Of a DNA stretch of 64,000 bases, positions 22,871-33,654 are shown piece after piece. The position numbers and the translations under genes are program-made. Positions within the stretch are counted from its first letter, which is position 1; the number at the start of each line of letters is the position of its first letter. Under the pieces are notes generated by a model that made no database searches, had not been told where the DNA came from, and saw only the letters and a program-made list of their open reading frames with translations. The stretch is from positions 37,751,994 through 37,815,993 of the forward strand of contig OX463848.1 in NCBI GenBank assembly GCA_949825065.1, written 5' to 3'. The stretch is from Odontocerum albicorne (lineage: Eukaryota; Arthropoda; Insecta; Trichoptera; Odontoceridae).

Positions 22871-23111
22871 CCCTGAGAGCGCTACGAGAAAAAAATATAA
22901 TTGTCTATCTAGTGCTGAGATATATTTACGATTCGGACATTCGTGATAAATATTTATTTTAAACAACAAAAAAACAAAAAATATATATTTTTACAACATA
23001 AATATATTTTAGAATATGTACCCTTGTATTCTTAATGAAGGATATTCATTTAGAATACAAGGGTAGAACAAATATCTTCCACTGCTATAGCAGTGCGCCG
23101 ATCTCTCAGGG
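22871..23111. mobile_element. Small piggyBac-like MITE, 241 bp
   Basis: Flanked by TTAA at 22867-22870 and 23112-23115. Ends are CCCTGAGAG and its inverse CTCTCAGGG. Near the centre ACCCTTGTATTC (about 23019) pairs with GAATACAAGGGT (about 23055). No coding. A different family from the 11.3-kb and 43-kb MITEs. Confidence 0.75.
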
Positions 23112-23142
23112 TTAAAAGCATTTTATCACACCTTTATTTATT

Positions 23143-23220
23143 TATTGAACACTTTTATTGCAAATACAATCTGTCGGGCGTATTGCCAGGCGGCAATTTC
23201 TTCCAACAAATCAGACAAAA
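23143..23220 (-). mobile_element. SINE-A tail fragment
   Basis: AATACAATCTGTCGGGCGTA, then TTGCCAGGCGGCAATTTCTT and CCAACAAATCAG match the SINE-A 3' part in minus orientation. Confidence 0.55.
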
Positions 23221-23379
23221 GTAAATAAAGCAAGTTACATGGTTGCATAAATCATTCAAATGACTATCCATCCCCACAAAATCCATAAACACATACGTGA
23301 GCATATGTCCACGAACCCCATAAAGACGTACAATCACCCGAACAATATTTTTTATATAAAGTGAGATATCATCAATCAA

Positions 23380-24405
23380 AAGAAAAGGAAGGGATGGTGG
23401 AGAAGAAAGGAAGAAAAATCAGGAATTAAACACGTTATATTACTGACTAAAAATAAAAAGTTTTTTCAGTCGCTTCTTAAAGCATGCTAAGGACGGAGCG
23501 AGTTTTATATTGATTTGTTACTGAATCCAGAGTCTCACTGCATGGACAGTAAAGGACAACTTAAAAAAAGAGGAGTGATGAACTGGAAAGGCCAATAAAC
23601 AATCTCTGTTTGAGCGTAGTGCTAATCCATGATTGAAAAAGGTGAAAATTTTCGGCGAGATAAGAGTATGGGAATTTTGCTTCTATTTCTAACACTCAAC
23701 CAGTTTACTGCCTTCGGGTATGAAGTTTTATGATCGTACTTTCGTAGGTTGAAAATAAATCTTAGACAAACATTTTGAAGACGCTGTAATTTCTCCAGCT
23801 GTTCCTTTGTACTGTCCAAATAACAATCGTCCGCATAGTCCAGTATACTGTCCAAATAACAGAAATCCGCATAGTTCGAGTAAAATTTTGGTTTTAGTAG
23901 GAAGGAATCTTTCCAACACTTTAAGGGAATGAAAGCTGAAGAAGATCCTTCGGCTTACCTCATTTATTTGATCTTGCCATGAGAGAGTGTTATCTATTAG
24001 CACTTCTAGGTTTTTAACAGTTTTATGTAATGATATGATAGAGCCATTAAGTATTGTAATATTGAAGGAAGTAAATCAGTGTTTAATTTACCAAGAAGCT
24101 GAGGGCTGCCAATGAGGATTGCTTGAGACTTCGTAGGTTTAATGAGTAAGCCATGCTCTCCAGTCCACTCCGAGATCGATTGAAGGTACGCATTTAAATC
24201 GTTAAAAGCCATGTGAAAGAAATTTGGATCAAAATGAATATATATCTGCAGGTTATTCGCATACAGATGATAAGAACACTAAAAAGATGATGTTATTGGG
24301 TTGATGAGTATGGAAAAAAGGAGTGGAGAGAGAATTTCACCTTGGAGAACGCTTTTGTCTATCTGGTGAAATTTATGGCGTTAAAATTAAACAGAATTCT
24401 CAATA
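23380..24405 (-). pseudogene. Jockey/CR1-type LINE reverse transcriptase, dead
   Basis: The minus strand reads, in order and in shifting frames: VLQGEILSPLLFSILIN, SYHLYANNLQIYIHF, LQSISEWTGEHGLLIKPTKS, DNTLSWQDQINEVSRRIFFS, LPTKTKILLE, ILDYADDCY, LQRLQNVCLRFIFNLRKYDH and a weak C-terminus. This is the palm-to-thumb part of a Jockey/CR1-group LINE. The catalytic YADD box is YANN, so both aspartates are lost. A repeated 27-base piece (GTCCAAATAACA, at 23814 and 23850) and several stops add to the damage. It is truncated at the 5' side. Confidence 0.85.
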
Positions 24406-24443
24406 CCTTTTACAAAAAGATTCTTTGCAAAAGTTAAAGTTTT

Positions 24444-24541
24444 ATTTATAACAATGGTATATAGAGGTGTAATGAGGAACTGTACACCCTGTATTTATAA
24501 CAATGGTATATAGAGGTATAATAAGGAGCTGTACACCCTGT
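24444..24541. repeat. Tandem duplication, 49 bp x 2
   Basis: ATTTATAACAATGGTATATA plus GAGGT..GCTGTACACCCTGT occurs at 24444 and 24493. Confidence 0.85.
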
Positions 24542-24624
24542 ATGACAAAGCTAGCGTAGCAAAAGTTACGATTGCTAGACTTCACAATGAAAGGAAAGAA
24601 AAAGGGGGTGAGAAATGAAATATT

Positions 24625-25010
24625 AGAGCACATTGATTAATTCTTCTATTTAGGTAGTATTTTCTTAGATGGTGGAAGAGTAACGCGAGATATCGAAGGG
24701 CCTTAAGCGAAAGGAAATAAAGTCAATGGGATACTTAAACACACATACTCAAACCGGACAGTATTAAAATCTGCTAAGGTCTATAATAGTATTTCAACAC
24801 CATCTTTGATATATGGAAGGGAAACGTGGGCATGGTAAAAACTGAAATGCTGTAGAAATATTGTACGTGCAGAAGAAAATGAAAGAAAACATGTGGCACC
24901 AATGTATGACAGAATATGGAATGAAATGATTAGGGACAAATGGGGATGATGTGTTGATTATTATGAAAAAGAGCTATCTCAGCTGGAAATGGCATTATGG
25001 TATATTTGTA
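24625..25010 (+). pseudogene. RTE-A fragment
   Basis: FYLGSIFLDGGRVTRDIEG, then GNKVNGILKHTYSNRTVLKS and STPSLIYGRETWAW follow the RTE-A order from the YLGS box to the SETW box. Frameshifts follow. It ends near a degraded GATGGTATA-like finish. Confidence 0.65.
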
Positions 25011-25555
25011 TGTAGACTACACCGCGCAGGACCATGACTTTACAAGGAAAGCTTTGTTCAGCGATACGATGGAGCTTTGAAGAAAAGAGAGATCAAAGCT
25101 TTTGAAAAGAAAGGGCTGGATGGTGTGACGAAAAATTGCCACACACTGGGTATTATCAATAGGAGAAGGAACGCCACTAAGAGATATTCAAATCAATCCA
25201 ATAGGGTAGGGTATAATATTATATAATGGAACTTTTGACGTTGCTGGTGCTGTGGCGTGGAATGGTACGACTCCTAGTGTCGGAGATAACAGTGGCGTGT
25301 GCAACTTTAGAAAGAGCTTATATATCATCATTTTTGGAAGGTGTTATCATAATTTATTTTTGTGTTCAAATTCTGAGTTACAGCACCCTTGAGAAGAGTT
25401 TACTCTTTGAAAAGTAATGTATAAATTGTCATTTTATTATTATTATAAAAGATGGCTTGAACCTGGGAAGGAGAATTTTGTAGGGAGCTGGGACCCATTC
25501 TGGATTGCTAGACTGATTATGGTGATGATGATGATAATAATAAAATAAAAGAACA
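25011..25555 (+). other. Unassigned stretch ending in a LINE-like 3' tail
   Basis: 25445-25555 (ACCTGGGAAGGAGAATTTTG, GGACCCATTCTGGATTGC, then GATGATGATGATAATAATAA) has the look of an RTE-type 3' end with its trinucleotide run. Nothing recognised before it. Confidence 0.35.
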
Positions 25556-25984
25556 AAATTTTATGAAATATTTTATTCACTATTTTATATACGAATACAG
25601 TATTTTACTCACTATTTTACAAATAATAAAATGTAAAATAAAATAAAAGATAATGATTTAGTAATGTTCTTCCATCTCAAAAAAATCATAAATTATTTAC
25701 GATAAAAATAATACGATAAAACAGTTAAATTCTTAACTGAATTTCTACTTTTCCCCTTTATTCGCTATTTATTGGTAAAAAGTATTTTTCCTTTCCTAGT
25801 CCTTTATACAAAACATACCATAAGGGGAATGAACTCAGTATTGGAACTTGACGGAGGAAAAAAATATTATGAAAATAAAATTAACCCCATTTTAGTGCGC
25901 AGTTCACTCATATTTTAATATTTTATTTGAAATGGACGTATAGGGAATATCTCTTTGCTAGAGATCGACGTTGATAGTTAAATT
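25556..25984. other. Unassigned AT-rich spacer
   Basis: No gene recognised. Confidence 0.4.
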
Positions 25985-26120
25985 AATACAAAAATCATTC
26001 GATGGTTTGAACACATTGATATAATAAGTTATGAATGACTTATAAAATAAATATAAACTTTAAAATGCATGAATTCAATGAAAGAGGAAGGTTGATAATG
26101 AAAAGGTTTCAGATAGTTGG
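25985..26120 (+). pseudogene. RTE-A fragment
   Basis: IIRWFEHIDIISYE and LIK-I correspond to LRWFGHVERM-EE-LTK-IY of RTE-A. It lies directly left of the duplicated segment. Confidence 0.45.
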
Positions 26121-26560
26121 AAAGTGCATAAATAATCGTTTAAACAGCGTTTTACTATCAACATTGATGTTTACTCGTAATTGTGAAAGAAGTCGAGTAA
26201 ATGAATGCACTCAGAAGGAAATGTAGTGAGTCGCTCTGGGAGAAAATAAAAAATGGTTTTACTATAAATGAATATGAACTATAAACTGATGGATTAAGTG
26301 TAACATGTAACAGACTACGTAGAAGTAATTTGGGCATGTTGAATGAATGGTTGATAAAAAAACTGACTAAATAAATTTATAATTTTATTTATTTATTTTA
26401 CACATGACAAGAAATATACATCATTTATGAAAAAAACAACGGGTAATTTAATTCGGACGTACAATTTTAATGGATCTGGGTTTGTTGCCTTTCATTTGTG
26501 GTGTCCCTAGTAAACTAGGCTTTTGCCTGTATCTAACTGAGGGCATGCCATGCAAGCGTA
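26121..26560. repeat. 445-bp duplicated segment, copy 2
   Basis: Partner of 21926-22370, with few differences over about 440 bp, including the same junction between RTE debris and inverted repeat D. Confidence 0.8.
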
Positions 26561-26745
26561 AAAGCGTAAGAAAAAAAATGACAAATGGAAAGAGAAGAAT
26601 CATAAGAAGCTGATGATGATGTAGTCGTATGAGATGTATAGATGCAAACGAAACAAAAACTGTGTACGTCGTTAAAAAGTGTGCAAATCTGTCGTCTCTG
26701 CGTATTTCAAAAATGCAAAGTGTGACGGTATGTACGAGTAAATAC
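26561..26745 (+). pseudogene. RTE-A 3' end fragment
   Basis: Ends GTGTGACGGTATGTACGAG as RTE-A copies do. Coding sense is nearly lost. Confidence 0.4.
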
Positions 26746-26774
26746 AAGTTTTGATTTTGTATTTTTTTATATTA

Positions 26775-27310
26775 TATGTCAAAAGGGTACTAAAACACAC
26801 ATACTTGAACCGGATAATATCAAACATCTGCTAAGATTCCACAACAGTATTTAAGTATCAAGTTTGATGTATGGGAGAGGAATAAGGACATGGAAAAATA
26901 ATGAAAGGAGCCGAATAAATTGTGTACCAATGCGTACACTGAGAATAATACACGAATAGATAATGTATGATTGAATACGAATAAAGTGTTTCGAGAAGAA
27001 TGTGAACTCAAATCGTATTAAATAAGATAAACAAAAGCACATTGAGATGGTTTGGGCACATAGAACGAATGAATGTAAAATACTAAAAAACAAAATATAC
27101 AGTGCAAATATGAGTGAAAGGCGTGGTTGAGGAAAACAATGAAAGTATTGTTGGATCAAGCCAATGGTATTTTGAAAGAAAGAAATTTAAGAAGTAAAAG
27201 TGGTATGAGAATGTGTAAGTGACGAAGTACTCGTATGTGTCTCGAGATATGAAAGCCTGGCGATCCACCCTCTCTACCTACCGCAACAGCGAAACTGTGT
27301 GATGGTACGT
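26775..27310 (+). pseudogene. RTE-A 3' half
   Basis: One of the clearest copies: SLMYGRGIRTWK, MRTLRIIHE, TLRWFGHIERMN, AWRSTLSTYRNSETV and the finish GATGGTACGTATTATGTG. Frameshifts and stops separate the blocks. Confidence 0.7.
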
Positions 27311-28084
27311 ATTATGTGTTTGTGTATGTCAGATATTTCCATTTAAATATATTGAAATGTCCCTTAAAATGTGTAATATTATCTAAAATTTCATAACATG
27401 CTCTGAAAATACCATCTTGGATTTTTGTTTAACAATAAAATTTTCGAAAATACTTTTTCAATACTAAGATAATAAGTTATTTTGGGGAAAGTTTGTCTCC
27501 GAATTTTTTTCATATCCAAAAATACTTTATGAAACTCATAAAAAACAACTTTCGATGAACGAATAAAATATAAAAGATGAAAGGTTTATTCACTTTAAAT
27601 TCCACAACTCTTTTACTTCCCCTTGTTTTTAAGAGTCCTCTTTCTAGTCTTATACAAAAAGAAGAATTCTGAATATTGAAGTGTGGACTTCAAACAAAGC
27701 GATCCATTTTAGGGTGTCTCCCGTATTGATGTCCTCAAACAATGGATCTGCCAGCCTTGACAGGGGTTTTGTCCTCGTCATTCCTGCTGTATCCTTGATG
27801 TTAGATGTCTGAAGTCTTTTCAGATGTCTGCGTTACGGTTCGATCTACATTTTCTACAAAACAATGCAATGGATCGAATAATTTAATCTTTGTTCGTGAC
27901 GTTTGTCAAGATACTTTCTTACATAAAAAAATCCACTTTTTTTATTTTATAAGAATAAATTAAACCATTATAATCTAGATAACTCACCAATTTACAAAAT
28001 ATTGAACATTCATTAATGCATGGTGAGTAAAAAATTATTTTCATCGCCGAATTCTACGCTAGCGTAAATCCATCATCAAAAAGA
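27311..28084. other. Unassigned spacer
   Basis: No gene or repeat recognised. Confidence 0.4.
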
Positions 28085-28634
28085 CATTGAGCGGTTTCTT
28101 TATTTCATTTTTTTTTGATTCTTGAATAAAACACATAATTTTCTTTGATTTCCAAAAAAACGTTTTATTGATCATTGAAGTATAATGTATGACATTTAAA
28201 CACAAAAAACAATATCCGCCAAATATCCATCTCTTGCAGCTCCACTGATGTCCACTCTTTTGTCAAAAATTTCGATGGCGTTTTGGCATAATTGCGGTTC
28301 TAACTCACCAATAACGCGAATAATTTTGTCATTCAGCTCAAGAATTGATTGGGGGTCATTTTTATAGACCTGGCTTTTCACGTTACCCCAGAGAAAATAG
28401 TCCAACGGTGTCAGATCACATGATCTTTGTGGCCAATTAACATCACCGTTTCCGAAGATTACAATACATAAAATAATTCAACAATTTGAACGCGTTGTTG
28501 TATTGTATACGACATCATTTTTATAAATGTCATACATTACACTTCTCAAATGTCACAAGACCCAGGCAAGTTCGCGATGTCATCTGTGTTTTATCCAAGA
28601 ATTAAAAGCACCGCTCAATTTTAAAGATCCTTTA
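28085..28634 (-). mobile_element. Tc1/mariner-like MITE with transposase ends, copy 1
   Basis: The right terminus (ACCGCTCAATTTTAAAGATC to CTTTA at 28634, then TA) matches the better copy at 59267-59819; the left terminus keeps only ATTGAGCGGTTTCTTTATT. On the minus strand the start MMSYTIQQRVQIVELFYV (N-terminal helix-turn-helix) runs into a stop. Then in another frame comes NWPQRSCDLTPLDYFLWG and 60 more residues to the natural end ADIVFCV (28196). The middle, with the first two catalytic acids, is deleted, so it cannot act alone. Confidence 0.85.
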
Positions 28635-29252
28635 TAAGGGTCGCAGGACAATTGTTAATGCAATAGAAAAAAAGATAATGCTTGCACTTAACGACAATAT
28701 CTGTCATTCAACTTGTTTATTTTTTTGTAAAGATTACTGAAAGCTTATATTTATTCAGATTTTATTCAATAATATCCAAATATCATAAGTCTTCCTTGCC
28801 AAATATCAGAAACAAAGAAATTGATTAATACGTGGTTTATAGTAAAGACATTAACATTGTGGAGGTTTATAGACACAGTGTTTTGTTAAACAAATTACAA
28901 TGAAATTGGTTAAGTTAACTTTTAGTTTAAGTAGATCTTTACAAAGTCTTAAAGAAGTAAAACCTTAAGAAATACATCAGCGGACCTCAATTGTTTAATC
29001 TCGCCATGACAAAGTGGTTCATAATGAGTCCAAGAATCATCGCCTTGTAGAATGTGTGAATCCAATATAATTTGTGGAACAATTTCAGCGTAAAATTTGC
29101 TGTTAAGTCAAAAAATAAAGATGAGAAATACTTGAATTTTTTTGGGAATGATCAGTAAATGATATATTTAGGTTTAATTGGAGATAAACCTAAGATCCGT
29201 TTTCAAATCGTTAAGTTCTTTTTAGAAACATTTAGGGTACAAATCATTCTTT
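28635..29252. other. Mostly unassigned, with a Pal fragment
   Basis: 28848-28912 is a minus-oriented Pal tail (GGTTTATAGTAAAGACATTA, CATTGTGGAGGTTTA) plus the outer end of one arm. The rest is unassigned. Confidence 0.5.
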
Positions 29253-29256
29253 CCGC

Positions 29257-29722
29257 TGTGGGGACTACCGTCGTCCCTGAATATTGTCAACACGCACGGT
29301 CAACGACCGACGAACCGACCTTCGGATATGCCCAAAGGTCGTATACCAGAACATTAATATTGTTTACCCGCAAATACTATTTACGAAACATTCCACAGTA
29401 GAAAGAGAACGCATCGCGCTGTCTCACCGTTTTCGTCAACAAATTATCTACCCACTATATTATTCGCAACGTCTGCAACCACCTCTGCACGCGCAGGAGT
29501 GAGATAAAAATATATTGCGGACGCACTCACGCGCCCCGTTCTGAATTGTATAAATACCTACTTATCGATAAATAAAGTATTATTAATCACTTGACCATTC
29601 ATCGCTGTTTACTATTCATTGATTATTCACTCTCACTTTCCGCATTGCTAATCGAAGTATTTTATTTAAATACCAAACAACAATCACAATCATCAGCACG
29701 TCCTCCAAGGACATTCGCTAAA
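29257..29722 (+). mobile_element. Solo LTR with perfect 4-bp target duplication
   Basis: Starts TGTGGGGACTACCGTCGTCC, ends GACATTCGCTAAA, and is flanked by CCGC at 29253-29256 and 29723-29726. It contains TATAAATACCTAC followed by TCGATAAATAAAG, a plausible promoter and polyadenylation signal. It is near-identical to 53669-54140. A single LTR with one target duplication means the internal region was lost by LTR-LTR recombination. A 4-bp duplication fits a Ty3/gypsy-type element. Confidence 0.85.
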
Positions 29723-29726
29723 CCGC

Positions 29727-30177
29727 TATCCAGAGGGCTGGAGTTGTAGTGACAATGTTATTTTCCCCCAACAACACAGTCCACTGCAGTGTTTTTTTAC
29801 TTGCCCGTACATTTCATCCCATACTTGCAACCTTCCGACCTATCAAGATGACAGTTATCAATTTTACAAAAGGTTCCTTATAAGACCAACTCCTTCACAA
29901 CGATTAATTTCAGGACCTCTTTTCTGTTAAATAGTCCGTAGTCTTGACTGCCAATGGCGGGCAGCTTAGTTAGAAGAGGTTGTAAAAAAAATTGTCACTC
30001 GTAGAATACGCAACGAAGGTTCATCCCGATGTTTCCTTCCGAGAATACAATAGTGTGCCTTGAACTACCACCAAAGTGGTCATAGTCGCAGCGTTTATGT
30101 ATAAATGTGAACTTGTGGATGGTCCATTCGTAAGGGTGGTGTTCTACAGACCGTTTCCAGGTAGATTGCTGAAGGTC
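29727..30177. other. Unassigned spacer
   Basis: Less AT-rich than average. No gene or repeat recognised. Confidence 0.4.
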
Positions 30178-30860
30178 AAAAGAGCGTCTCAGGTAGCGAT
30201 TATGCGGCTAATAGACTATGGTTTTGAAGCGTGAAGATCCCGCACAAAAGAGCGTCTTACGTAGCGATTATGCGGCTACTAGACTATGGTTTTGAAGTGT
30301 GAAGATCCCGCACAAAAGAGCGTCTAAGGTAGCGATTATGCGGCTACTAGACTATGGTTTTGAAGTGTGAAGATCCCGCACAAAAGAGCGTCTCACGTAT
30401 CAATTATGCGGCTAATAGACTATGGTTTCGAAGTGTGGAGATCCCGCACAAAAGAGCGTCTCAGGTAGCGATTATGCGGCTAATAGACTATGGTTTTGAA
30501 GTGTGGAGATCCCGCACAAAAGAGCGTCTCAGGTAGCGATTATGTGGCTAATATACTATGGTTTTGAAGTGTGGAGATCCCGCACAAAAGAGCGTCTCAG
30601 GTAGCGATTATGCGGCTAATAGACTATGGTTTTGAAGTGTGGAGATCCCGCACAAAAGAGCGTCTCAGGTAGCGATTATGTGGCTAATATACTATGGTTT
30701 TGAAGTGTGGAGATCCCGCACAAAAGAGCGTCTCAGGTAGCGATTATGCGGCTAATAGACTATGGTTTTGAAGTGGGGAGATCCCGCACAAAAGAGCGTC
30801 TCAAGTAGCGATTATGCGGCTAATAGACTATGGTTTTGAAGTGTGGAGATCCTGCACAAA
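30178..30860. repeat. Tandem repeat, 68 bp x 10
   Basis: Units read AAAGAGCGTCTCAGGTAGCG, ATTATGCGGCTAATAGACTA and TGGTTTTGAAGTGTGGAGAT plus CCCGCAC. Units are about 95 percent alike, with the first ones most diverged. The period is not a multiple of 3, so all frames are shifted at each unit. Confidence 0.95.
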
Positions 30861-31134
30861 AAAATGCTGTAAAATGCAGAATCCCGATCAATATTGCGAG
30901 AAGTAACAAAGTAACAACATGACGACACAAAAAGAAAGAAATGGAGCTCTTGGAACATCCCTACCCTTAATTAAAAAGATGTTTAATATTTTTTTCTCCA
31001 TATATAATAAATTCACTACTGACTGCTCAAGGCAATGGAAAAGACACAACAGGGAAATAAGTTTAATTATTTTTTTAATGTTTTGATAAATTTTATTTTT
31101 TATTTCCTTTTTCTCTTACACACATTTTTTCATG

Positions 31135-31475
31135 TTATATCCCTTACGGGGTAAATAAAAAGATCAGATCTCCATACTTTTCGATTCAAAGACACGACTT
31201 TCCTTCCTCCACAGTCATGCATCTCGTCCTTCACAATCTTCTATTATTCATAATTCCCTCATTATTTTATTTCAAAATCTGGTAAACCTTTTATAATATA
31301 TGAACTTCTTAAACTCCTGGCTAGCATACTCACTTTGTATTTTTTATTGTTATTCTTTTTCTCCATATGTCCAAACTATCGGAACGCTTTCATCTTCATT
31401 TTACTTAAAATGTCCATTAATTCAAGCTTTCATATCCGATGTCTTCATTATATCTTATTTCGTACATTGAATACT
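31135..31475 (-). pseudogene. RTE-A-like fragment, minus strand
   Basis: The plus strand starts ATATCCCTTACGGGGTAAAT, the reverse of the RTE-A finish, and later has TCATCTTCATTTTACTTAA, the reverse of the lysine-rich stretch before LRWFGHV. Confidence 0.5.
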
Positions 31476-31494
31476 ATATTTTTTGTTGCATCTC

Positions 31495-31590
31495 CACACC
31501 ACTGGATAGCTGGAAGAGATTGCGACATAGCAATTAACCCACCAGGTTGTACTGTATACAACAAAAATGTTATATAATACAAAACAATAC
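31495..31590 (+). mobile_element. SINE-A tail
   Basis: GGAAGAGATTGCGACATAGC, CCACCAGGTTGTACTGTATA and CAACAAAAATGTTATATAA. No head. Confidence 0.65.
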
Positions 31591-31611
31591 TTAAGTATTT
31601 CATACATTAGA

Positions 31612-31720
31612 CATTTCATTTTTTATTGCATCTCCACAGCACTGAATGGTTGGAAGATATTGACACATAGCAATTAACTCGCCAGGTTGTGTTGTACACA
31701 AAAAATATGATACAAAACAA
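31612..31720 (+). mobile_element. SINE-A tail, second copy
   Basis: Same order as the preceding tail, beginning with the shared TTGCATCTCCACAGCACTG, so the two form a tandem duplication of about 117 bp. Confidence 0.6.
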
Positions 31721-31741
31721 TACCCAGTATTTTTTGTGAAG

Positions 31742-31878
31742 ATTTTTGTAACATTTCACTCAGCAATTGTCATGAATCTGCATAACTCTTGTGTGGTTAG
31801 TTGTAAATAATTTTTGTAACATTTCACTCAGCAATTCTCATGAATCTGCATAACTCTTGTGTGGTAAGTTGTAAGTAA
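31742..31878. repeat. Tandem duplication, 68 bp x 2
   Basis: ATTTTTGTAACATTTCACTC plus AGCAATT.TCATGAATCTGC is repeated with two or three changes. Confidence 0.85.
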
Positions 31879-31879
31879 T

Positions 31880-32496
31880 TGCCGTATGGCCATAAACTCA
31901 CAGTTTTTATACTTTTTAATACTTAGAATGAAAAGATAAGTGGTCTTGAGGACAAAGTGCTACTTTTGTCTATCAACAACGTGTCTTCTTACAGAATCAT
32001 CCACATAATTTATAATCTTATTCGCATATTTTTCTTATTCGAATTCACGCATAATCATAATATTTAGACTTACGTCTTTAAGCAAAAAAAAAATTCAAAT
32101 TAAATAAAAGGCATTCAGCCTTGTAACTTCTTATCGAGAAACTTAAAAGCCGAATTGAAAAACCTTAATCCCTTTCAAAGTTTGCCCAAAAGGGTGTAAA
32201 AAAAGAATCTTAAAAATTTAATTGAATCTTCATTCAAAGAAGATATTGGGATGTTGATCTGAATTTTAAAATACTTTTTAATTAATCCGATAAAGTTCAT
32301 TATTTCCACAAAGTTAATTTATACTACCGCTGCTAAAGATAAGGGGATTGGAGGATTTTTTTATTATACCGAAGACAATACCGCCCTTATATAAGGGGAG
32401 GAATTAGCGATTTCTGAAAACTAATTGATTTTTTTAAATATTTTCATTAAGTTTATCGTGGAGGCTTAATTTATATATCGAGAAAAAATTGTTTTA
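31880..32496. other. Unassigned AT-rich spacer
   Basis: No gene or repeat recognised. Confidence 0.4.
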
Positions 32497-32901
32497 TTGA
32501 ATATTGCTGACAAGACAACAAATTCTGCCAGTCGATTGAGACTAGCAGAATTTGATCCCCCACGGAGTGTTGTAGCAACTTCGTATGTTTGTGGAGTAAA
32601 TATGGACAGAATCTACCAAGACCCTTTGGTTATTATCTTCATATCTGGTTCCTATCCAAGTAATCTAGTCAAAGCTGACCATGAACAAGCTGCCCTACTT
32701 AAACAAAACTTTCTCAAAGGTTTCAGTTTTTGTTACTTTATGTTTGGAATTTTTATTATCAAGTTTTTAGCTAAAATTAATGTTCAAAGATCTATAATAA
32801 TAAAAAATTCTAACGATTCTTTTACCAATACAAGAACTTATGTATCTAAATGGGGGGGAGTTAAATGTTTATTTTGTTCCTTTTTATCCATTCCCTGGTG
32901 A
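32497..32901 (+). CDS. Unrecognised 134-codon ORF
   Basis: The first 78 codons have a balanced composition (RLRLAEFDPPRSVVAT, RIYQDPLVIIFISGSYPS, HEQAALLKQNFLKGF) and are clearly less AT-rich than the flanks. A hydrophobic stretch follows (about residues 79-92), then sequence that looks like random AT-rich DNA. I know no family with this protein. No Kozak context is notable and the frame is open upstream of the first ATG. It could be an exon (about 32490-32727) that the ORF overruns, or part of an unidentified transposon. Confidence 0.25.
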   Translation: MNIADKTTNSASRLRLAEFDPPRSVVATSYVCGVNMDRIYQDPLVIIFISGSYPSNLVKADHEQAALLKQNFLKGFSFCYFMFGIFIIKFLAKINVQRSIIIKNSNDSFTNTRTYVSKWGGVKCLFCSFLSIPW

Positions 32902-33411
32902 ACTAACAAACGAGTTATAATATTTTCGTTAGTTTGTCGTTAGCGAAATGATTAATGTATATTTTTAGATCTTTATCGCGTAATTATACACGAAATTACA
33001 TGTTTCCTCCTTTCACAAACATTTTTCAGATTTCAGCGCCAGTTTCAGTTTCATGTTTTCAGGATATTAAGCTGAAATACAGCGAACACACATGTCAATC
33101 AACTTTTCAGCGATTTCATGCTTGAGTTCTTATAAAAAACAGGAGCGGGTTCCATAAGAGATAAAAATCTGTTTTCAAAAAATGTTTTATTGAATTTTCG
33201 TAGTAGTCTCTATATAAAAAAAACGCTAATGTAATATATGAAGCGCTTCAAGATTATTGATATTTAATATATATTTTTTTATTAAAAATTGTAAAAGTGC
33301 AATGAGCTTTCACTCATGATCTAGTACGGTTGTAAGTATACAAGGTTTGATATAAAAATAAAGAAAATTTTCATTTTCATGAAAAAGTATTTATTTAATT
33401 TTTGTAATTTA

Positions 33412-33652
33412 TTTTTATCAAACACTGTTTATTCCACTTTTTTGTAACGGTATAACCCTACCGGTTTCAAGGCTTTCACCTCATCTTCAGGGGAGCACAA
33501 ACAAGACTGAAGCTCTTCTGAAGATGGGGTGAAAGCCTTGAAACCGGTAGGGTTATACCGTTACAAAAAAGTGGAATAAACAGTGTTTGATAAAAATAAA
33601 ATACAATGTCTTTAAACCTCCAGAACGTTAATGTCTTAACTATAAACAACAT
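33412..33652 (+). mobile_element. Pal element copy 2
   Basis: Palindrome 33412-33606: the arms hold CAAACACTGTTTATTCCAC, TTTTTTGTAACGGTATAACC and CTACCGGTTTCAAGGCTTTC with near-perfect inverse copies. The loop region is AACAAGACTG-like. The tail (AAACCTCCAGAACGTTAATG, CTTAACTATAAAC) is on the right only. Confidence 0.85.
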
Positions 33653-33654
33653 AT

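Noticed and set aside
28196..28405. Functional small transposase
   Set aside because: Only the last quarter of the protein, with the first two catalytic acids deleted; copy 2 has the same defect.
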